Of a stretch of DNA of 64,000 nt, positions 16,570 to 26,187 are shown piece by piece. Positions within the stretch are counted from its first letter, which is position 1. Every line of letters starts with the position of its first letter. The translations under genes and the position numbers were made by a program. The DNA is from Roseococcus pinisoli (GTDB lineage Bacteria; Pseudomonadota; Alphaproteobacteria; Acetobacterales; Acetobacteraceae), in assembly GCF_018413645.1 (NCBI RefSeq), contig NZ_JAHCDA010000001.1:1178001-1242000 (forward strand). Direction: 5' to 3'. The notes beneath the pieces are model-generated. The model was not told the origin of the DNA. It ran no database searches and saw only the letters and a list, made by a program, of their open reading frames with translations.

Positions 16570-17061
16570 CTATGCCGCGAGGGCACCCCGGCCGAGTACC
16601 TGCGCGGCGAGGCGGGCGAGGGTATCGCTGGTCGCCTTTTCCTCGTGGAAGGCACGATCGAGAAGCAGGGCGATATCGGGCCGCGCCAGGGCCTTGGCCC
16701 AGGTGACCAGGGTCTGGTACCGCGCCATCTGGTAGTAGGCCACGGCCTGGGCACAGGCGATGAGGCCGGCATCGTGCAGGGGAGCGGGCTCGTCGATCTC
16801 CGAGAGCTGGTATTCGCCGTCCTGCAGCAGGCCCAGCATCGCGTCCGAGCTGTCGCCGCAGACGGCGCTGCCCAGCATCCGGAAGACCCCGCGAAGGCGT
16901 TCCTGCCGTTCCTGCGCGACCTCCTGCTGGCGCTCGAATGCACCGCGAAGCGCGTCGTGGTGTGCGGCGCGGGCCATGCGGGGCAGGGCCTTCAGCACCT
17001 GCTGATCGGCGAAATGGATTTCGCGGAGGACCGACAGGAACAGGTTGTCGAGGGAAGGCAT
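16570..17061 (-). CDS. YciE/YciF family (DUF892) ferritin-like stress protein
   Basis: A 163-aa helical protein of the DUF892 family, which folds like ferritin and carries a di-metal site. It starts MPSLDNLFLSVLREIHFADQ, the family's typical opening, and has the paired acidic/His residues EIHFAD, FERQQE and AVAYYQMARY. YciF proteins are induced by osmotic and oxidative stress. A longer open frame reaches 17169, but ATG 17061 gives the family N-terminus and has GGAAAAG before it. It neighbours a catalase and small membrane proteins, consistent with a stress cluster. Confidence 0.85.
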   Translation of the reverse strand: MPSLDNLFLSVLREIHFADQQVLKALPRMARAAHHDALRGAFERQQEVAQERQERLRGVFRMLGSAVCGDSSDAMLGLLQDGEYQLSEIDEPAPLHDAGLIACAQAVAYYQMARYQTLVTWAKALARPDIALLLDRAFHEEKATSDTLARLAAQVLGRGALAA

Positions 17062-17121
17062 GGATCTTTTCCGGCTGCGGCGCCGCGCGGCAAAATCCCG
17101 CGGCGCTTCAGGGTACTTCGT

Positions 17122-17155
17122 AGAAAACGCGCCGGCGGTTACCCGCCGGCGCGTT
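17122..17155 (-). terminator. Strong intrinsic terminator
   Basis: A perfect 13-bp stem (17126-17138 with 17143-17155, GC-rich with AA/TT ends) and a 4-nt loop are followed on the minus strand by TTTTCTA. It lies 20 nt beyond the stop of the membrane protein gene at 17175 and separates it from the yciF-like gene. Confidence 0.85.
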
Positions 17156-17174
17156 CTGTCGCGCAACAATCCGA

Positions 17175-18074
17175 TCAGTGATGATCGTCGCGCAGGCTGC
17201 CGCCATAGGCCGCACCGGCCGAAGCGACGAAGGCGCCGATCAGCATGGCGAGCGCGGTGAAGAGAGCCAGCTTGGCCGCGGCCTTGCGGGCCGTGTCCGC
17301 CGCCTCCTGCGCACGCTGCGCCGCCTCGCGGGCCTTGGTGAAGGTCTGGTCGACGCGCGTGCGGGCATCATCCACCGAAACGCCGGTCCGCGCGGCCACC
17401 AGCTGCGCGAGGTAGTCGCGGTCGCCCGCGGGCAGCTGGCCCGTCGAGATCGCATTGGCGACGATGGTCATCACCTCCTGCGTCGCCTGCTCGTTGGTCT
17501 CGCCGTTCGGATTGGGAGCGTTGGTGCCGCCGGGCTGCGCCGAGCGGAACAGCGTGTCCATGTCGTAAGGCGACACGGCGCCGGCCACACTGGAAGCAAC
17601 CTGCGTCGCACCCTCGCCGACCGAACCGGCCACCCGGCCCGCGGTGCTCACTGCGCCCGTGACCGCCGAGGCCAGGAGGCCCACGGTGAAGAGCGTGGCG
17701 ATGGCCCAGGCCAGCAGGCCATGCGCCGTGTCGCGGAAGAAGACCTCGTCGTGATGCACGGACAGCCAGCGCGTGCGCAGACGGCCGGTCACGTAGCCGC
17801 CGACGCCCGAGGCCACCCATTGCACGACGATGAGCCAGACCACCGTCATCAGCCCGAGCGTGCCGGCCGAGATGCCTTCGTCATGCCAGGGCGAGATGGA
17901 CGAGAAGCCGAGGCCCGCGCCGACCGCGATCAGGATGAGCGAAGCCGCGCAGGCGACAACGGCACCCGCGATGATGGCCGCCCAGGAGACTGCGGATTGC
18001 TCGGGAGCTGCGGCGTCTCCCACCACGACGGCGCCTGTGCGCGGCCGTGCCGGATCATAGGTGCTGCTTGACAT
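17175..18074 (-). CDS. Multi-pass membrane protein of unknown function
   Basis: A 299-aa protein I do not recognise by name. Four clear membrane segments lie at about residues 29-55, 70-95, 117-142 and 272-295. The first two are Gly/Ala-rich (AAIIAGAVVACAASLILIAV). Between helices 3 and 4 is a soluble part with a helical, Ala/Arg/Glu-rich stretch (residues 245-270) likely to form a coiled coil. ATG 18074 is 3 nt after the stop of the 25-aa miniprotein gene, so the two form one unit ended by the terminator at 17122-17155. Context (YciF, catalase) suggests a stress-induced envelope role; this is inference. Confidence 0.75.
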   Translation of the reverse strand: MSSSTYDPARPRTGAVVVGDAAAPEQSAVSWAAIIAGAVVACAASLILIAVGAGLGFSSISPWHDEGISAGTLGLMTVVWLIVVQWVASGVGGYVTGRLRTRWLSVHHDEVFFRDTAHGLLAWAIATLFTVGLLASAVTGAVSTAGRVAGSVGEGATQVASSVAGAVSPYDMDTLFRSAQPGGTNAPNPNGETNEQATQEVMTIVANAISTGQLPAGDRDYLAQLVAARTGVSVDDARTRVDQTFTKAREAAQRAQEAADTARKAAAKLALFTALAMLIGAFVASAGAAYGGSLRDDHH

Positions 18075-18077
18075 GGC

Positions 18078-18155
18078 CTAGTGCCAGATCAGGGCGAGAA
18101 TGATGATGATCGGAATTGGCACGCCGAGAAGCCATAAAAGAATGCCGCGTCCCAT
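18078..18155 (-). CDS. 25-aa hydrophobic membrane miniprotein
   Basis: The short frame ATG 18155 to TAG 18078 encodes 25 residues: [13 protein letters not shown], then [12 protein letters not shown]. It is a single membrane helix with a kink-forming VPIP centre. A perfect AGGAGG ribosome site lies 6 nt before the ATG. Only 3 nt separate it from the downstream membrane protein gene. I recall near-identical 25-30-aa ORFs in other alphaproteobacteria, but no function. Size, ribosome site and spacing make it very likely to be translated. Confidence 0.75.
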   Translation of the reverse strand: MGRGILLWLLGVPIPIIIILALIWH

Positions 18156-18373
18156 GGTCGCCTCCTGTTGAAGTATTTCCTCTCGGCAAACGGCAAGGGC
18201 TGTCAGGAGTTGCACCGTGGCGTGGCGACTTCGCGAGATGTGGCCGCGCTATCACGACCTTCGGGCGTATTGCCGCCGGGAAACCTTCCCTCGTCGTGGC
18301 ACGATGTTTGGGGGCATTTGCGACAAATCCGCCGAAGGCGCGTTCCCCCTACTTGCCGAGGAGGAAGCCCCGC

Positions 18374-20470
18374 ATGCCGACCCGCCGCACTCCGACGAAA
18401 TCCGACGCCGCTCCCGCCTCCCGCCACGGTGCCGGAGGCGAACTTCATCAGGAAGCGGGCGGCGACGTGCCCGTGCTGACCACGGCGCAGGGCGGCCCCG
18501 TCGCGGATGATCAGAACACCCTCCGCTACGGTCCGAGAGGGCCGGCGCTGCTGGAGGATTTCCACTTCCGGGAGAAGATCTTCCACTTCGACCACGAGCG
18601 CATTCCCGAGCGCATCGTGCACGCCCGCGGCTATGGCGCGCACGGCTTCTTCGAACTGCATGAATCGCTCGCCGACATCTGCAAGGCGGACATCTTCCAG
18701 CGCGTCGGCGAGAAGACCCCGGCCTTCGTCCGCTTCTCGACGGTCGCGGGCAACAAGGGCTCGGCGGATCTCGCGCGCGATGTGCGCGGCTTCGCGGTCA
18801 AGCTTTATACGCAGCAGGGCAACTGGGACATCGTCGGCAACAACATCCCGGTCTTCTTCATCCAGGATGCGATGAAGTTCCCCGACCTCGTCCACGCGGC
18901 GAAGGACGAGCCCGATCGCGGCTTCCCGCAGGCGGCGACGGCGCACGACAATTTCTGGGACTTCGCGTCGCTGATGCCGGAATCGACCCACATGCTCATG
19001 TGGACCATGTCGGACCGCGCCATCCCGCGGTCCTTCCGCTTCATGGAAGGCTTCGGCGTCCACACTTTCCGGCTGCTGAACGAGGCGGGGAAATCCACCT
19101 TCGTGAAGTTCCACTGGAAGCCGAGGCTGGGCCTGCAGTCGATCGTCTGGGACGAGGCGGTGAAGCTGAACGGCGCCGATCCCGACTTCCACCGGCGCGA
19201 CCTCTGGAATGCGATCCAGACCGGTGCCTTCCCCGAATGGGAGCTCGGCCTGCAGCTCTTCGACCAGGAATTCGTCGACAGCTTCGATTTCGATGTGCTC
19301 GACGCGACGAAGCTGATCCCCGAGGAACTGGTGCCGGTGCGCCGCGTCGGCCGGCTGGTCCTCGATCGCGTCGTGGACAACTTCTTCGCCGAGACCGAGC
19401 AGGTCGCCTTCATGACGCAGAACGTCGTGCCGGGCGTGGATTTCACGAACGACCCGCTGCTGCAGGGGCGCAACTTCTCCTACCTCGACACGCAGTTGAA
19501 GCGCCTCGGCGGGCCGAACTTCACGCATCTGCCGATCAATGCGCCGAAATGTCCCTTCGCGCATTTCCAGCAGGACGGTCACATGGCCTTCCGCAACCCG
19601 AAGGGCCGGGTCAATTACGAACCCAATTCCTGGAGCCAGCCCGAGGCGGGCCCCCGCGAATCACCTGCGCTGGGACATCGCGGCTTCGCGACCGAGGAGG
19701 AAGGCCCCAAGATCCGCGAGCGCGGCGCGCTCTTCGCCGATCATTACAGCCAGGCGCGGCAGTTCTTCCGGAGCCAGACCCCGGTCGAGCAGGCGCATAT
19801 CATCAATGCCTTCGTCTTCGAGCTGAGCAAGGTCGAGACGCCGGGCATCCGCGCGCGCATGGTCGGGAATCTGCGCAACGTCGATGCGGAGCTGGCAGAA
19901 GCGGTCGCGGCCGGTCTCGGCATGGAGCTGCCGCCCGCCTCGGCGCCGGCCCGCGCCCCGGTGGACCAGCCGCCCTCCGAGGCCCTGAGCATTCTCCGAA
20001 ACCCTCCGCCGAGCTTCGAAGGACGCAAGGTGGGCGCCCTGGTCACGGACGGGACGGAGATCGATCTCCTGAAGGCGCTGCAGAAGGCCGTCGAGGCGGA
20101 AGGCGCCGTACTCGAGCTTGTGGCCCCGAAGATCGGCGGCATCACCGCCAGCGACGGGACCCATCTGCCCGCGCATCACGCGGTGGCGGGCGGGCCCTCC
20201 GTCCTGTTCGACGCGGTGGCGGTGCTGCCTTCAGAGGAAGGGGCGGTCCTGCTGGCGGATAATCCGGCGGCGAAGGGCTTCGTGAGCGATGCCTATGCGC
20301 ATTCGAAGTTCATCGCCCATACCGCCGCGGCGAGAACGCTCTTCAAGAGCGCGGGGCTGATGACGCCCGACAAGGGCTTCGTTGAGCTGAAAGCCGCGGG
20401 CGACGTGCCGGGCTTCGTCCGCGCCTGTCGCGCGTTGCGGTTCTGGGAGCGCGAGGCGCCCAAGGGTTAG
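18374..20470 (+). CDS. katE: Large-subunit monofunctional catalase (HPII/KatE type)
   Basis: A 698-aa clade 2 catalase that breaks down hydrogen peroxide. Residues 1-70 are the N-terminal arm. The core has catalytic His83 ([11 protein letters not shown]), Asn156/157 ([11 protein letters not shown]) and the heme-ligand Tyr370 ([17 protein letters not shown]). From about residue 550 there is the extra DJ-1/GATase-like C-terminal domain ([11 protein letters not shown]) typical of large catalases. ATG 18374 follows GAGGAGGAAG; the longer open frame to 18116 is not conserved-looking. The 218 nt upstream hold GGGAAACC then CGATG, a poor match to a general-stress sigma promoter. Confidence 0.95.
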   Translation: MPTRRTPTKSDAAPASRHGAGGELHQEAGGDVPVLTTAQGGPVADDQNTLRYGPRGPALLEDFHFREKIFHFDHERIPERIVHARGYGAHGFFELHESLADICKADIFQRVGEKTPAFVRFSTVAGNKGSADLARDVRGFAVKLYTQQGNWDIVGNNIPVFFIQDAMKFPDLVHAAKDEPDRGFPQAATAHDNFWDFASLMPESTHMLMWTMSDRAIPRSFRFMEGFGVHTFRLLNEAGKSTFVKFHWKPRLGLQSIVWDEAVKLNGADPDFHRRDLWNAIQTGAFPEWELGLQLFDQEFVDSFDFDVLDATKLIPEELVPVRRVGRLVLDRVVDNFFAETEQVAFMTQNVVPGVDFTNDPLLQGRNFSYLDTQLKRLGGPNFTHLPINAPKCPFAHFQQDGHMAFRNPKGRVNYEPNSWSQPEAGPRESPALGHRGFATEEEGPKIRERGALFADHYSQARQFFRSQTPVEQAHIINAFVFELSKVETPGIRARMVGNLRNVDAELAEAVAAGLGMELPPASAPARAPVDQPPSEALSILRNPPPSFEGRKVGALVTDGTEIDLLKALQKAVEAEGAVLELVAPKIGGITASDGTHLPAHHAVAGGPSVLFDAVAVLPSEEGAVLLADNPAAKGFVSDAYAHSKFIAHTAAARTLFKSAGLMTPDKGFVELKAAGDVPGFVRACRALRFWEREAPKG

Positions 20471-20537
20471 GGCACCAATACCCGTCGGGGGCGAGCCTCT
20501 GGCGGGATTCAACTTTGTCGGAAAGCCGGGAGAGGGG

Positions 20538-20613
20538 TGGTGGAGCTGAGCGGGATCGAACCGCTGACCTCGTCATTGCGAACGACGCGCTCTACCAACT
20601 GAGCTACAGCCCC
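20538..20613 (-). tRNA. tRNA-Ala (anticodon CGC)
   Basis: On the minus strand the 76-nt sequence folds into a full cloverleaf. The acceptor stem is GGGGCTG with CAGCTCC, and CCA is encoded. The D arm is GCTCAGTTGGTAGAGC, the anticodon loop TTCGCAA (anticodon CGC, reading GCG), and the T arm contains GGTTCGATCCC. It lies between katE and the YggT gene. Confidence 0.95.
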
Positions 20614-20778
20614 GCATCACACCACCCGGTCGCGTATTGAGCGCTCCCGAGGCGGCGGGTTTTGCGCGATGGCTGGGCGGGTGTCAAGCACCCCTCCCGG
20701 CGAATGCGGGGTTGCCCCGGGGACGGCCTTCCGCGACAAGGGCCACTGATGCCGTCGCAACCGGAGCGCTTCCCCGCG

Positions 20779-21090
20779 ATGATCCTCGATGCCCTGTTCT
20801 TCCTCATCCAGGCCGGCCTGACCCTCTTCTTCTGGGCCATCCTCATCGCCGCGATCCTGTCGCTGTTGACCGGATTCGGGATCCTCGACACGCGGAACCG
20901 CTTCGTCTGGGCGCTCTCGGATTTCTTCTATCGCGTGACGGAGCCCGCCATGCGGCCCGTGCGCAACCGGCTGCCGAATTTCGGCAATGTGGATCTCTCG
21001 CCCCTCGTCGTCATGCTGCTGGTGCAGGCCTGCATGCTGCTGGTGGGCGCCATCCGGGGCTACATGATCCGCGGCGGGCTGTATTTCTGA
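20779..21090 (+). CDS. YggT family membrane protein
   Basis: A 103-aa protein with two YggT-type membrane hairpins (residues 3-28 and 72-97) flanking a conserved middle: [20 protein letters not shown]. YggT proteins are linked to septum placement, ion homeostasis and envelope stress in various bacteria. ATG 20779 matches the usual short N-terminus; ATG 20749 in frame is an alternative. It is followed after 37 nt by folD. Confidence 0.85.
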   Translation: MILDALFFLIQAGLTLFFWAILIAAILSLLTGFGILDTRNRFVWALSDFFYRVTEPAMRPVRNRLPNFGNVDLSPLVVMLLVQACMLLVGAIRGYMIRGGLYF

Positions 21091-21127
21091 CGCCATCTCG
21101 GATGCGACTGGCGAGGGGGCTGAAGCG

Positions 21128-21967
21128 GTGACGCAGATTCTGGACGGCAAGGCGATCGCGGAACGGCTTCGCGGCCAATTGGCCACACGCGTCGCGGCCC
21201 TCTCCTTCAAGCCGGGCCTCGTCGTTGTGCGCGTGGGTGAGGACCCCGCCAGCGGCGTCTATGTCCGCAACAAGGACCGCGCGGCCACCCAGGCCGGCTT
21301 CGCCTCCCGCACCCGGCACCTGCCGGAGGAGACGACCGAGGCGCAGCTGCTGGAGGAAATCGCCGCGCTGAACGCCGATCCGGAGGTGGACGGCATCCTC
21401 GTCCAGCTGCCGCTACCCAAGCATATCCGCGCCGAGAAGGCGATCGCCGCCGTCGATCCCGCGAAGGATGTGGACGGCTTCCACCCCATCAATGCCGGCA
21501 AGCTCGCTTCCGGCCTGCCCGGCCTCGTGCCCTGCACGCCGCGCGGCGCTATGCACCTGCTGGCCGAGGCGAAGGCGAAGCTGCCCGGCGCACGTGCCGT
21601 GGTGGTGGGGCGCAGCCAGATCGTGGGGCGGCCGATGGCGCAGCTCTTGCTGGCGGCGGACTGCACCGTCACCATCGCCCATTCCCGCACGGCCGATCTG
21701 GCCGGCGAGTGCCGCCGCGCCGACATCCTGATCGCCGCCGTGGGCCGGCCCGAGCTCATCCGCGGCGACTGGGTGCGCGAGGGCGCCATCGTCATCGATG
21801 TCGGTATCAACCGCATGCCGGACGGCAAGCTCAAGGGCGACGTGGCCTATGCCGAGGCGCTGCCTCGCGCGGCCGCCATCACGCCGGTGCCCGGCGGCGT
21901 GGGCCCCATGACCATTGCCTGCCTGCTCGAGAACACGCTGGAGGCCGCGATCGCCCGGCGGGGCTGA
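21128..21967 (+). CDS. folD: Bifunctional methylenetetrahydrofolate dehydrogenase/cyclohydrolase FolD
   Basis: A 279-aa cytosolic enzyme that interconverts 5,10-methylene-, methenyl- and 10-formyl-tetrahydrofolate with NADP. Family blocks are present: the catalytic region [14 protein letters not shown] (Lys in VRNKDRA), [24 protein letters not shown], the Rossmann motif [14 protein letters not shown], and the C-terminal [20 protein letters not shown]. Length is normal. It uses GTG 21128 as start, 37 nt after the YggT gene. Confidence 0.96.
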   Translation: MTQILDGKAIAERLRGQLATRVAALSFKPGLVVVRVGEDPASGVYVRNKDRAATQAGFASRTRHLPEETTEAQLLEEIAALNADPEVDGILVQLPLPKHIRAEKAIAAVDPAKDVDGFHPINAGKLASGLPGLVPCTPRGAMHLLAEAKAKLPGARAVVVGRSQIVGRPMAQLLLAADCTVTIAHSRTADLAGECRRADILIAAVGRPELIRGDWVREGAIVIDVGINRMPDGKLKGDVAYAEALPRAAAITPVPGGVGPMTIACLLENTLEAAIARRG

Positions 21968-21975
21968 CCGCGGGG

Positions 21976-22389
21976 CTAAAGCGGGTCCATCAGCCCGACC
22001 CAGGCGAGATAGCCGAGGATCAGCGTCCCGCTCAGCGCGCCCGCCGTCACGCCCCAGCCGGGCCGATCCTCCTCGCCCGGGGCGAAGCGGCCGTACAGGA
22101 CGGCGCCGGCGCCCAGGACGCAGAAGAGCAGGATCACGGCCAGCAGCGCCTTGAAGAGCAGCGTCCCGACGAGATCGAACCCGTCAGCCCGGGCGTCGAG
22201 CCAGCGGTCCACGGCAGCCAGGTCGAAGCCCAGCAGCACCAGCGCCAGGCCGATCACCAGGAAGACGAGCACCAGGAACAGGTGGAGCCGCGAGGCATGG
22301 CTGCCGGGCCGGAGCCCGCCGCCCATATCCACCCAGCTCCGCTGGGAGATGTTCCAGAGGCCTCGGATCAGGCCCATGATCCAGCCCAT
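21976..22389 (-). CDS. Small membrane protein of unknown function
   Basis: A 137-aa protein with three predicted membrane segments (about residues 35-55, 75-97 and 110-132) and a short amphipathic N-terminus (MGWIMGLIRGLWNIS). No motif is recognised. It is convergent with folD (8 nt between stops) and divergent from the EamA gene. A GGGGGA ribosome site precedes the ATG. Confidence 0.6.
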   Translation of the reverse strand: MGWIMGLIRGLWNISQRSWVDMGGGLRPGSHASRLHLFLVLVFLVIGLALVLLGFDLAAVDRWLDARADGFDLVGTLLFKALLAVILLFCVLGAGAVLYGRFAPGEEDRPGWGVTAGALSGTLILGYLAWVGLMDPL

Positions 22390-22487
22390 CGGTCCCCCAG
22401 CTCGACGCCGTTGATGTCGGGCGGCAGGATAGGCGGAACAGCCGGGCGCCTGTCATCAACCTCCTTCTCGCCATTGCCTATGTCCTG

Positions 22488-23309
22488 ATGTGGGGCTCGG
22501 CCTTCAATGCCGCCCGCATCATCGCGCTCGAATGGCCGCCGCTCTGGGCGCTGCTGATCCGCTTCGCCGCCGTCCTGCCGTTGCTCTGGCTGGTCGTCCG
22601 CCTCCGCGCGGCGCCGATGCCCCAGGGGCGCGACCGCTGGAGCGTGGTGGCGATGGGCGCCTTCGGCATGGGCGGCTACCTCGCCTGCGCCTGGGTGGCC
22701 TCCGCCCATGTCCCCTCGGGCCTGGTGGCCCTGCTGGCGGCGAGCTCGCCGCTCTTCGTCGCGATGGGCGCGCGCCTGCTCGGCCAGCGGATGGCGCCGA
22801 TGGGCTGGGTGGGGCTGGCCCTCGGCTGGCTGGGCGTCGCCACGCTCGGGATCCTGCGCTCGGCCGAGGGCATGGATGCGGCGGAGGCCTGGGGAATCGG
22901 GCTGGCGCTGCTGGGCGCCCTGCTGCAGGCGCTGGGCGTGCTGGCCTTCGCCCCGGCCCGGGGGCGCGTGGACCCCTGGTCGACGAATTTCCTCCAGACG
23001 GCCGTGGCCGCGGTGGTGCTCGCCGGGCTGGTGGCGCTCTGGGGCGGGGCCGTGCCCACCCGGGCGACGCCGGCCGTGATTGGCGCGATGCTCTATGCGG
23101 GGCTGCTGGTCGGCATGCTGGGCTATGCGCTGTTCTTCGTGGTCATCCGCCGCTTCGGCGCCTCCAACGCGGCGGCGCTGCAGCTCATGGCGCCGCCGGT
23201 CGCGGCGGTGATCGGCTGGGCCCTGCTCGGCGAGCGGCTGGCCTGGGGCGATGTGCTGGGCGGGGCCATCACCCTGACCGGGCTGCTGCTCATGTTCCGC
23301 GCGCGCTGA
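22488..23309 (+). CDS. EamA/DMT superfamily transporter
   Basis: A 273-aa inner-membrane protein with the two five-helix EamA repeats: [19 protein letters not shown] in helix 1, and a second repeat from about residue 135. It probably exports a small metabolite. The first standard start codon in frame is ATG 22488. However, the frame upstream (22452-22487) reads VINLLLAIAYVL, which looks like the true beginning of helix 1 and lacks any ATG, GTG or TTG. Either a rare start such as ATT 22473 is used or a base error or frameshift separates it from ATG 22414. Treat the N-terminus as unresolved. Confidence 0.8.
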   Translation: MWGSAFNAARIIALEWPPLWALLIRFAAVLPLLWLVVRLRAAPMPQGRDRWSVVAMGAFGMGGYLACAWVASAHVPSGLVALLAASSPLFVAMGARLLGQRMAPMGWVGLALGWLGVATLGILRSAEGMDAAEAWGIGLALLGALLQALGVLAFAPARGRVDPWSTNFLQTAVAAVVLAGLVALWGGAVPTRATPAVIGAMLYAGLLVGMLGYALFFVVIRRFGASNAAALQLMAPPVAAVIGWALLGERLAWGDVLGGAITLTGLLLMFRAR

Positions 23310-23329
23310 TCCTGGCCTAGGCTGCCCGC

Positions 23330-24511
23330 ATGCTTCATGGCCGAAAGATTCTTCTCGTCGTTTCCGGCAGCGTCGCCGCCTTCAAGGCGCTGATGCTGGT
23401 GCGGCTCCTGCGCGCCGAGGGCGCCACCGTCCGTGCCGTGCTGACCGCGGGCGGCGCGCGCTTCGTGACGAAGGAGGCGCTGGCGGCCATCACGGGCGAG
23501 CACGTCTCCGACGACCTATGGGCCGCCGAGGCCGAGATCGGCCATATCCGCCTGGCGCGCTGGGCGGAGGCGGTGGTGGTGGCGCCGGCCTCGGCGAGCC
23601 GGCTGGCGCAGATGGCCCAGGGCCTGGCGGAGGATCTGGCGGGCTGCGTGCTGCTCGCGACGCGGGCCCCCGTGCTGGCCGCGCCGGCGATGAACCCTGC
23701 CATGTGGGCCCATCCGGCGACGGCCGCGAATGTGGCGCTGCTGGCGGGGCGCGGCATCCGCTTCGTGGGGCCGGGCGAGGGGCCCATGGCCGAGCCCGAG
23801 AGCGGCCCCGGCCGCCTGTCCGAGCCGGAGGAGATGCTGGAGGCGATCCGCGCGCTCTTCGCCGAGGGGCCGCTGAAGGGCCGCCACGTCCTCGTCACGG
23901 CCGGGCCGACGCGGGAGCCGATCGATCCGGTTCGCTACATCTCCAACCACAGCAGCGGCAAGCAGGGCTATGCCATCGCCGCCGCCCTGGCGGCGCAGGG
24001 CGCCCGCGTGACGCTGGTGAGCGGGCCGACCAGCCTGGCCGCGCCTCCGGGCGTCACCTTGAAGCCCGTCGAATCCGCCCGCGAGATGCTGGCCGCCTGC
24101 GAGGCCGCGCTGCCGGCCGATGCTGCCATCTTCGCCGCTGCCGTGGCCGACTGGCGGGTGGCGCAGGAGGCGAGCCAGAAGCTCAAGAAGGAGCCGGGCG
24201 CGGGCGCGCCGACGCTGGCCATGGCCCTCAATCCCGACATCCTGGCGACCATCTCGACCCATACCGCGCGCCCGAAGCTGGTGGTCGGCTTCGCCGCGGA
24301 GACCGAGCGGGTGATCGAGAACGCCCAGAAGAAGCTGGCCCGCAAGGGCTGCGACTGGATCGTGGCGAACGACGTCTCGGGCGACGTCTTCGGCGGCGGC
24401 GACAACACCGTCCATCTGGTGAGCGCCGCCGGCGTCGAGGACTGGCCCAGGATGCCCAAGGAAGAAGTGGCGGCCCGACTGGCCGCGCGCGTGGCGGAGT
24501 ATTTCCAGTGA
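23330..24511 (+). CDS. coaBC: Bifunctional phosphopantothenoylcysteine decarboxylase/synthetase CoaBC
   Basis: A 393-aa coenzyme A biosynthesis enzyme. The CoaC flavoprotein half (residues 1-180) has SGSVAAFKA, the catalytic His72 ([10 protein letters not shown]) and the PAMNPAMW motif. The CoaB half (185-393) has [20 protein letters not shown] for CTP-dependent ligation. Oddity: at the loop where E. coli has ACGDIGPGR with the catalytic Cys158, this protein has AEPESGPGR, so that cysteine is replaced by Glu155. Its TGA overlaps the GTG of dut. Confidence 0.95.
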   Translation: MLHGRKILLVVSGSVAAFKALMLVRLLRAEGATVRAVLTAGGARFVTKEALAAITGEHVSDDLWAAEAEIGHIRLARWAEAVVVAPASASRLAQMAQGLAEDLAGCVLLATRAPVLAAPAMNPAMWAHPATAANVALLAGRGIRFVGPGEGPMAEPESGPGRLSEPEEMLEAIRALFAEGPLKGRHVLVTAGPTREPIDPVRYISNHSSGKQGYAIAAALAAQGARVTLVSGPTSLAAPPGVTLKPVESAREMLAACEAALPADAAIFAAAVADWRVAQEASQKLKKEPGAGAPTLAMALNPDILATISTHTARPKLVVGFAAETERVIENAQKKLARKGCDWIVANDVSGDVFGGGDNTVHLVSAAGVEDWPRMPKEEVAARLAARVAEYFQ

Positions 24512-24945
24512 AGGTTCTCGTTCAGCGCCTGCCCCATGCCGAGGGCCTGCCGCTTCCCACCTATGCGACCTCCGGCGCGGCGGGAATGGATCTGCTGGCG
24601 GCGAAGGCGATGACCGTCCCCGCCGGTGGCCGTGCCCTGGTGCCGACCGGCCTCTGCATCGCGCTGCCCGAAGGCTACGAGATGCAGGTGCGCCCGCGCT
24701 CGGGCCTGGCCCTCAAGCATGGGATCACCCTGCCCAATGCGCCCGGCACGGTGGACGAGGATTATCGCGGCGAGGTGGGCGTGATCCTGCTCAACACCGG
24801 TTCCGAGCCTTTCGAGATCGCCCGCGGCGACCGCATCGCCCAGGCCGTCTTCGCGCCGGTGACGCGGGCGCAATGGGAGGAAGTCGTCGTCCTGCCGGAG
24901 ACGCAGCGCGGCGGCGGGGGCTTCGGCTCGACGGGCCGCCAGTAA
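24508..24945 (+). CDS. dut: dUTP diphosphatase (dUTPase)
   Basis: A 145-aa trimeric dUTPase that hydrolyses dUTP to dUMP. All five motifs are visible: [40 protein letters not shown] and the Gly-rich C-terminal arm [11 protein letters not shown]. The GTG start (24508) overlaps the coaBC stop by 4 nt, the classic coaBC-dut pairing. Confidence 0.96.
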   Translation: MKVLVQRLPHAEGLPLPTYATSGAAGMDLLAAKAMTVPAGGRALVPTGLCIALPEGYEMQVRPRSGLALKHGITLPNAPGTVDEDYRGEVGVILLNTGSEPFEIARGDRIAQAVFAPVTRAQWEEVVVLPETQRGGGGFGSTGRQ

Positions 24946-24962
24946 GCCCCATATCCCCACCC

Positions 24963-25760
24963 ATGGACCTCGATTTCACCGAAGACGAGCTGCATCGCTA
25001 TTCGCGCCACATCATCCTCAAGGAGGTGGGCGCGATCGGCCAGGCGAAGTTGCGCGCCGCCCGCGTGCTCATCGTGGGCGCGGGCGGGCTGGGGTCGCCG
25101 CTCGCGCTCTATCTCGCGGCGGCGGGCGTCGGCACGCTGGGGCTGCTGGACCATGACGAGCTGGAGCTCTCGAACCTCCAGCGGCAGGTGGCCCATGCCA
25201 CCTCGCGCATCGGCCAGTACAAGACGGAAAGCACCGCGGTCGCCCTGCGCGACCTCAATCCCGACGTGCGGCTGGAGCTCCATACCCGCCGCCTCGATCG
25301 CGCCGCCGCGGAGGAGCTGTTCCCGCAATACGACGTGATCTGCGACGGCACGGATAATTTCCCCACGCGCTTTCTCGTCGGCGATGCCTGCCACTTGCTG
25401 AAGAAGCCGCTGGTCAGCGCCGCCGTGCTGCGCTTCGAGGGCCAGCTCTCGGTCTTCCGCGCCCATGAGGGCCCGCCGCACCCCTGCCACCGCTGCCTCA
25501 ACCCGGAGCTGCCGCCGGAGGGGATGGTGCCCAGCTGCTCGCAGGCGGGCGTGCTCGGCGCCGTGGTGGGCGTGATGGGCACGCTGCAGGCCACCGAGGT
25601 GCTGAAGATCATCATGGGCATCGGCGAGGACATGTCCGGCCGCCTGCTCCTCTGGGACGCGTTGGACGCCCGCTTCCGCACCGTGAAGCTGCGGCGGGAC
25701 CTGGAATGCGCCCTCTGCGGCGAGAATGCCTCGATTCGCGACCTCTCGGCCTATCCGTGA
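24963..25760 (+). CDS. MoeB/ThiF-type E1-like adenylyltransferase
   Basis: A 265-aa enzyme that adenylates the C-terminus of a ubiquitin-like sulfur carrier (MoaD or ThiS). It has the nucleotide-binding GAGGLGSPLALYLAAAG, the catalytic DHDELELSNLQRQV, CDGTDNFPTRFL, two CxxC pairs for zinc (CHRCLN and CALCGE) and the conserved PSCSQAGVLGAVVG. There is no C-terminal rhodanese domain. MoeB and ThiF cannot be told apart by sequence alone. It starts at ATG 24963, 17 nt after dut, and its TGA overlaps the next gene's GTG. Confidence 0.9.
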   Translation: MDLDFTEDELHRYSRHIILKEVGAIGQAKLRAARVLIVGAGGLGSPLALYLAAAGVGTLGLLDHDELELSNLQRQVAHATSRIGQYKTESTAVALRDLNPDVRLELHTRRLDRAAAEELFPQYDVICDGTDNFPTRFLVGDACHLLKKPLVSAAVLRFEGQLSVFRAHEGPPHPCHRCLNPELPPEGMVPSCSQAGVLGAVVGVMGTLQATEVLKIIMGIGEDMSGRLLLWDALDARFRTVKLRRDLECALCGENASIRDLSAYP

Positions 25761-26131
25761 GCCAGCCGCTCGGGATCCTGCTGCTCTCCGGCGGGCATGA
25801 GCGCGGCCATTACGCGCTGATGATGGCGACGGCCGCTTCGGCCATCGGCCGGCCGGTCACGATCTTCGCCACCAATGCGGGCTGCCGGTTGCTGCTCAAG
25901 GCAGCACCCCTCGAATCGGAGGAGCGGGAAGAGGTCCTGGCCCAGTCGGGCGTGGCGACGATCGCGATACTGATGGAGGCGGCGCAGGCGCTCGGCATCC
26001 GGATGATCGCCTGCGAGGCCGGGCTTCGCGTCGAATCGCTGACGGCGGAGGCGCTGGCGGAGGGGGTCGAGGTCGCGGGCATCGTCACCTTCCTCGGCGC
26101 CGTGGGGGCCGGCCAGGTCATTTCGCTCTGA
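25757..26131 (+). CDS. DsrE/DsrF-like family protein
   Basis: A 124-aa cytosolic protein with the DsrE-like fold: ILLLSGGHERGHYALMMATA, GRPVTIFATNAGCRLL, and the late GIRMIACEAGLRVES with a cysteine where sulfur-carrying family members have one. The GTG start (25757) overlaps the stop of the E1-like enzyme by 4 nt. That coupling suggests a job in sulfur transfer to cofactors, but this is inference. Confidence 0.78.
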   Translation: MSQPLGILLLSGGHERGHYALMMATAASAIGRPVTIFATNAGCRLLLKAAPLESEEREEVLAQSGVATIAILMEAAQALGIRMIACEAGLRVESLTAEALAEGVEVAGIVTFLGAVGAGQVISL

Positions 26132-26187
26132 CCACATCTCCTTCTGGGGCCTTGACCCGGCGCGGTCCGGCGCGGCATCGAAGGGGG

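Noticed and set aside
18156-18373. General-stress (EcfG-type) promoter before katE
   Set aside because: GGGAAACC followed by CGATG is a poor match to GGAAC-N16/17-CGTT; not strong enough to annotate.
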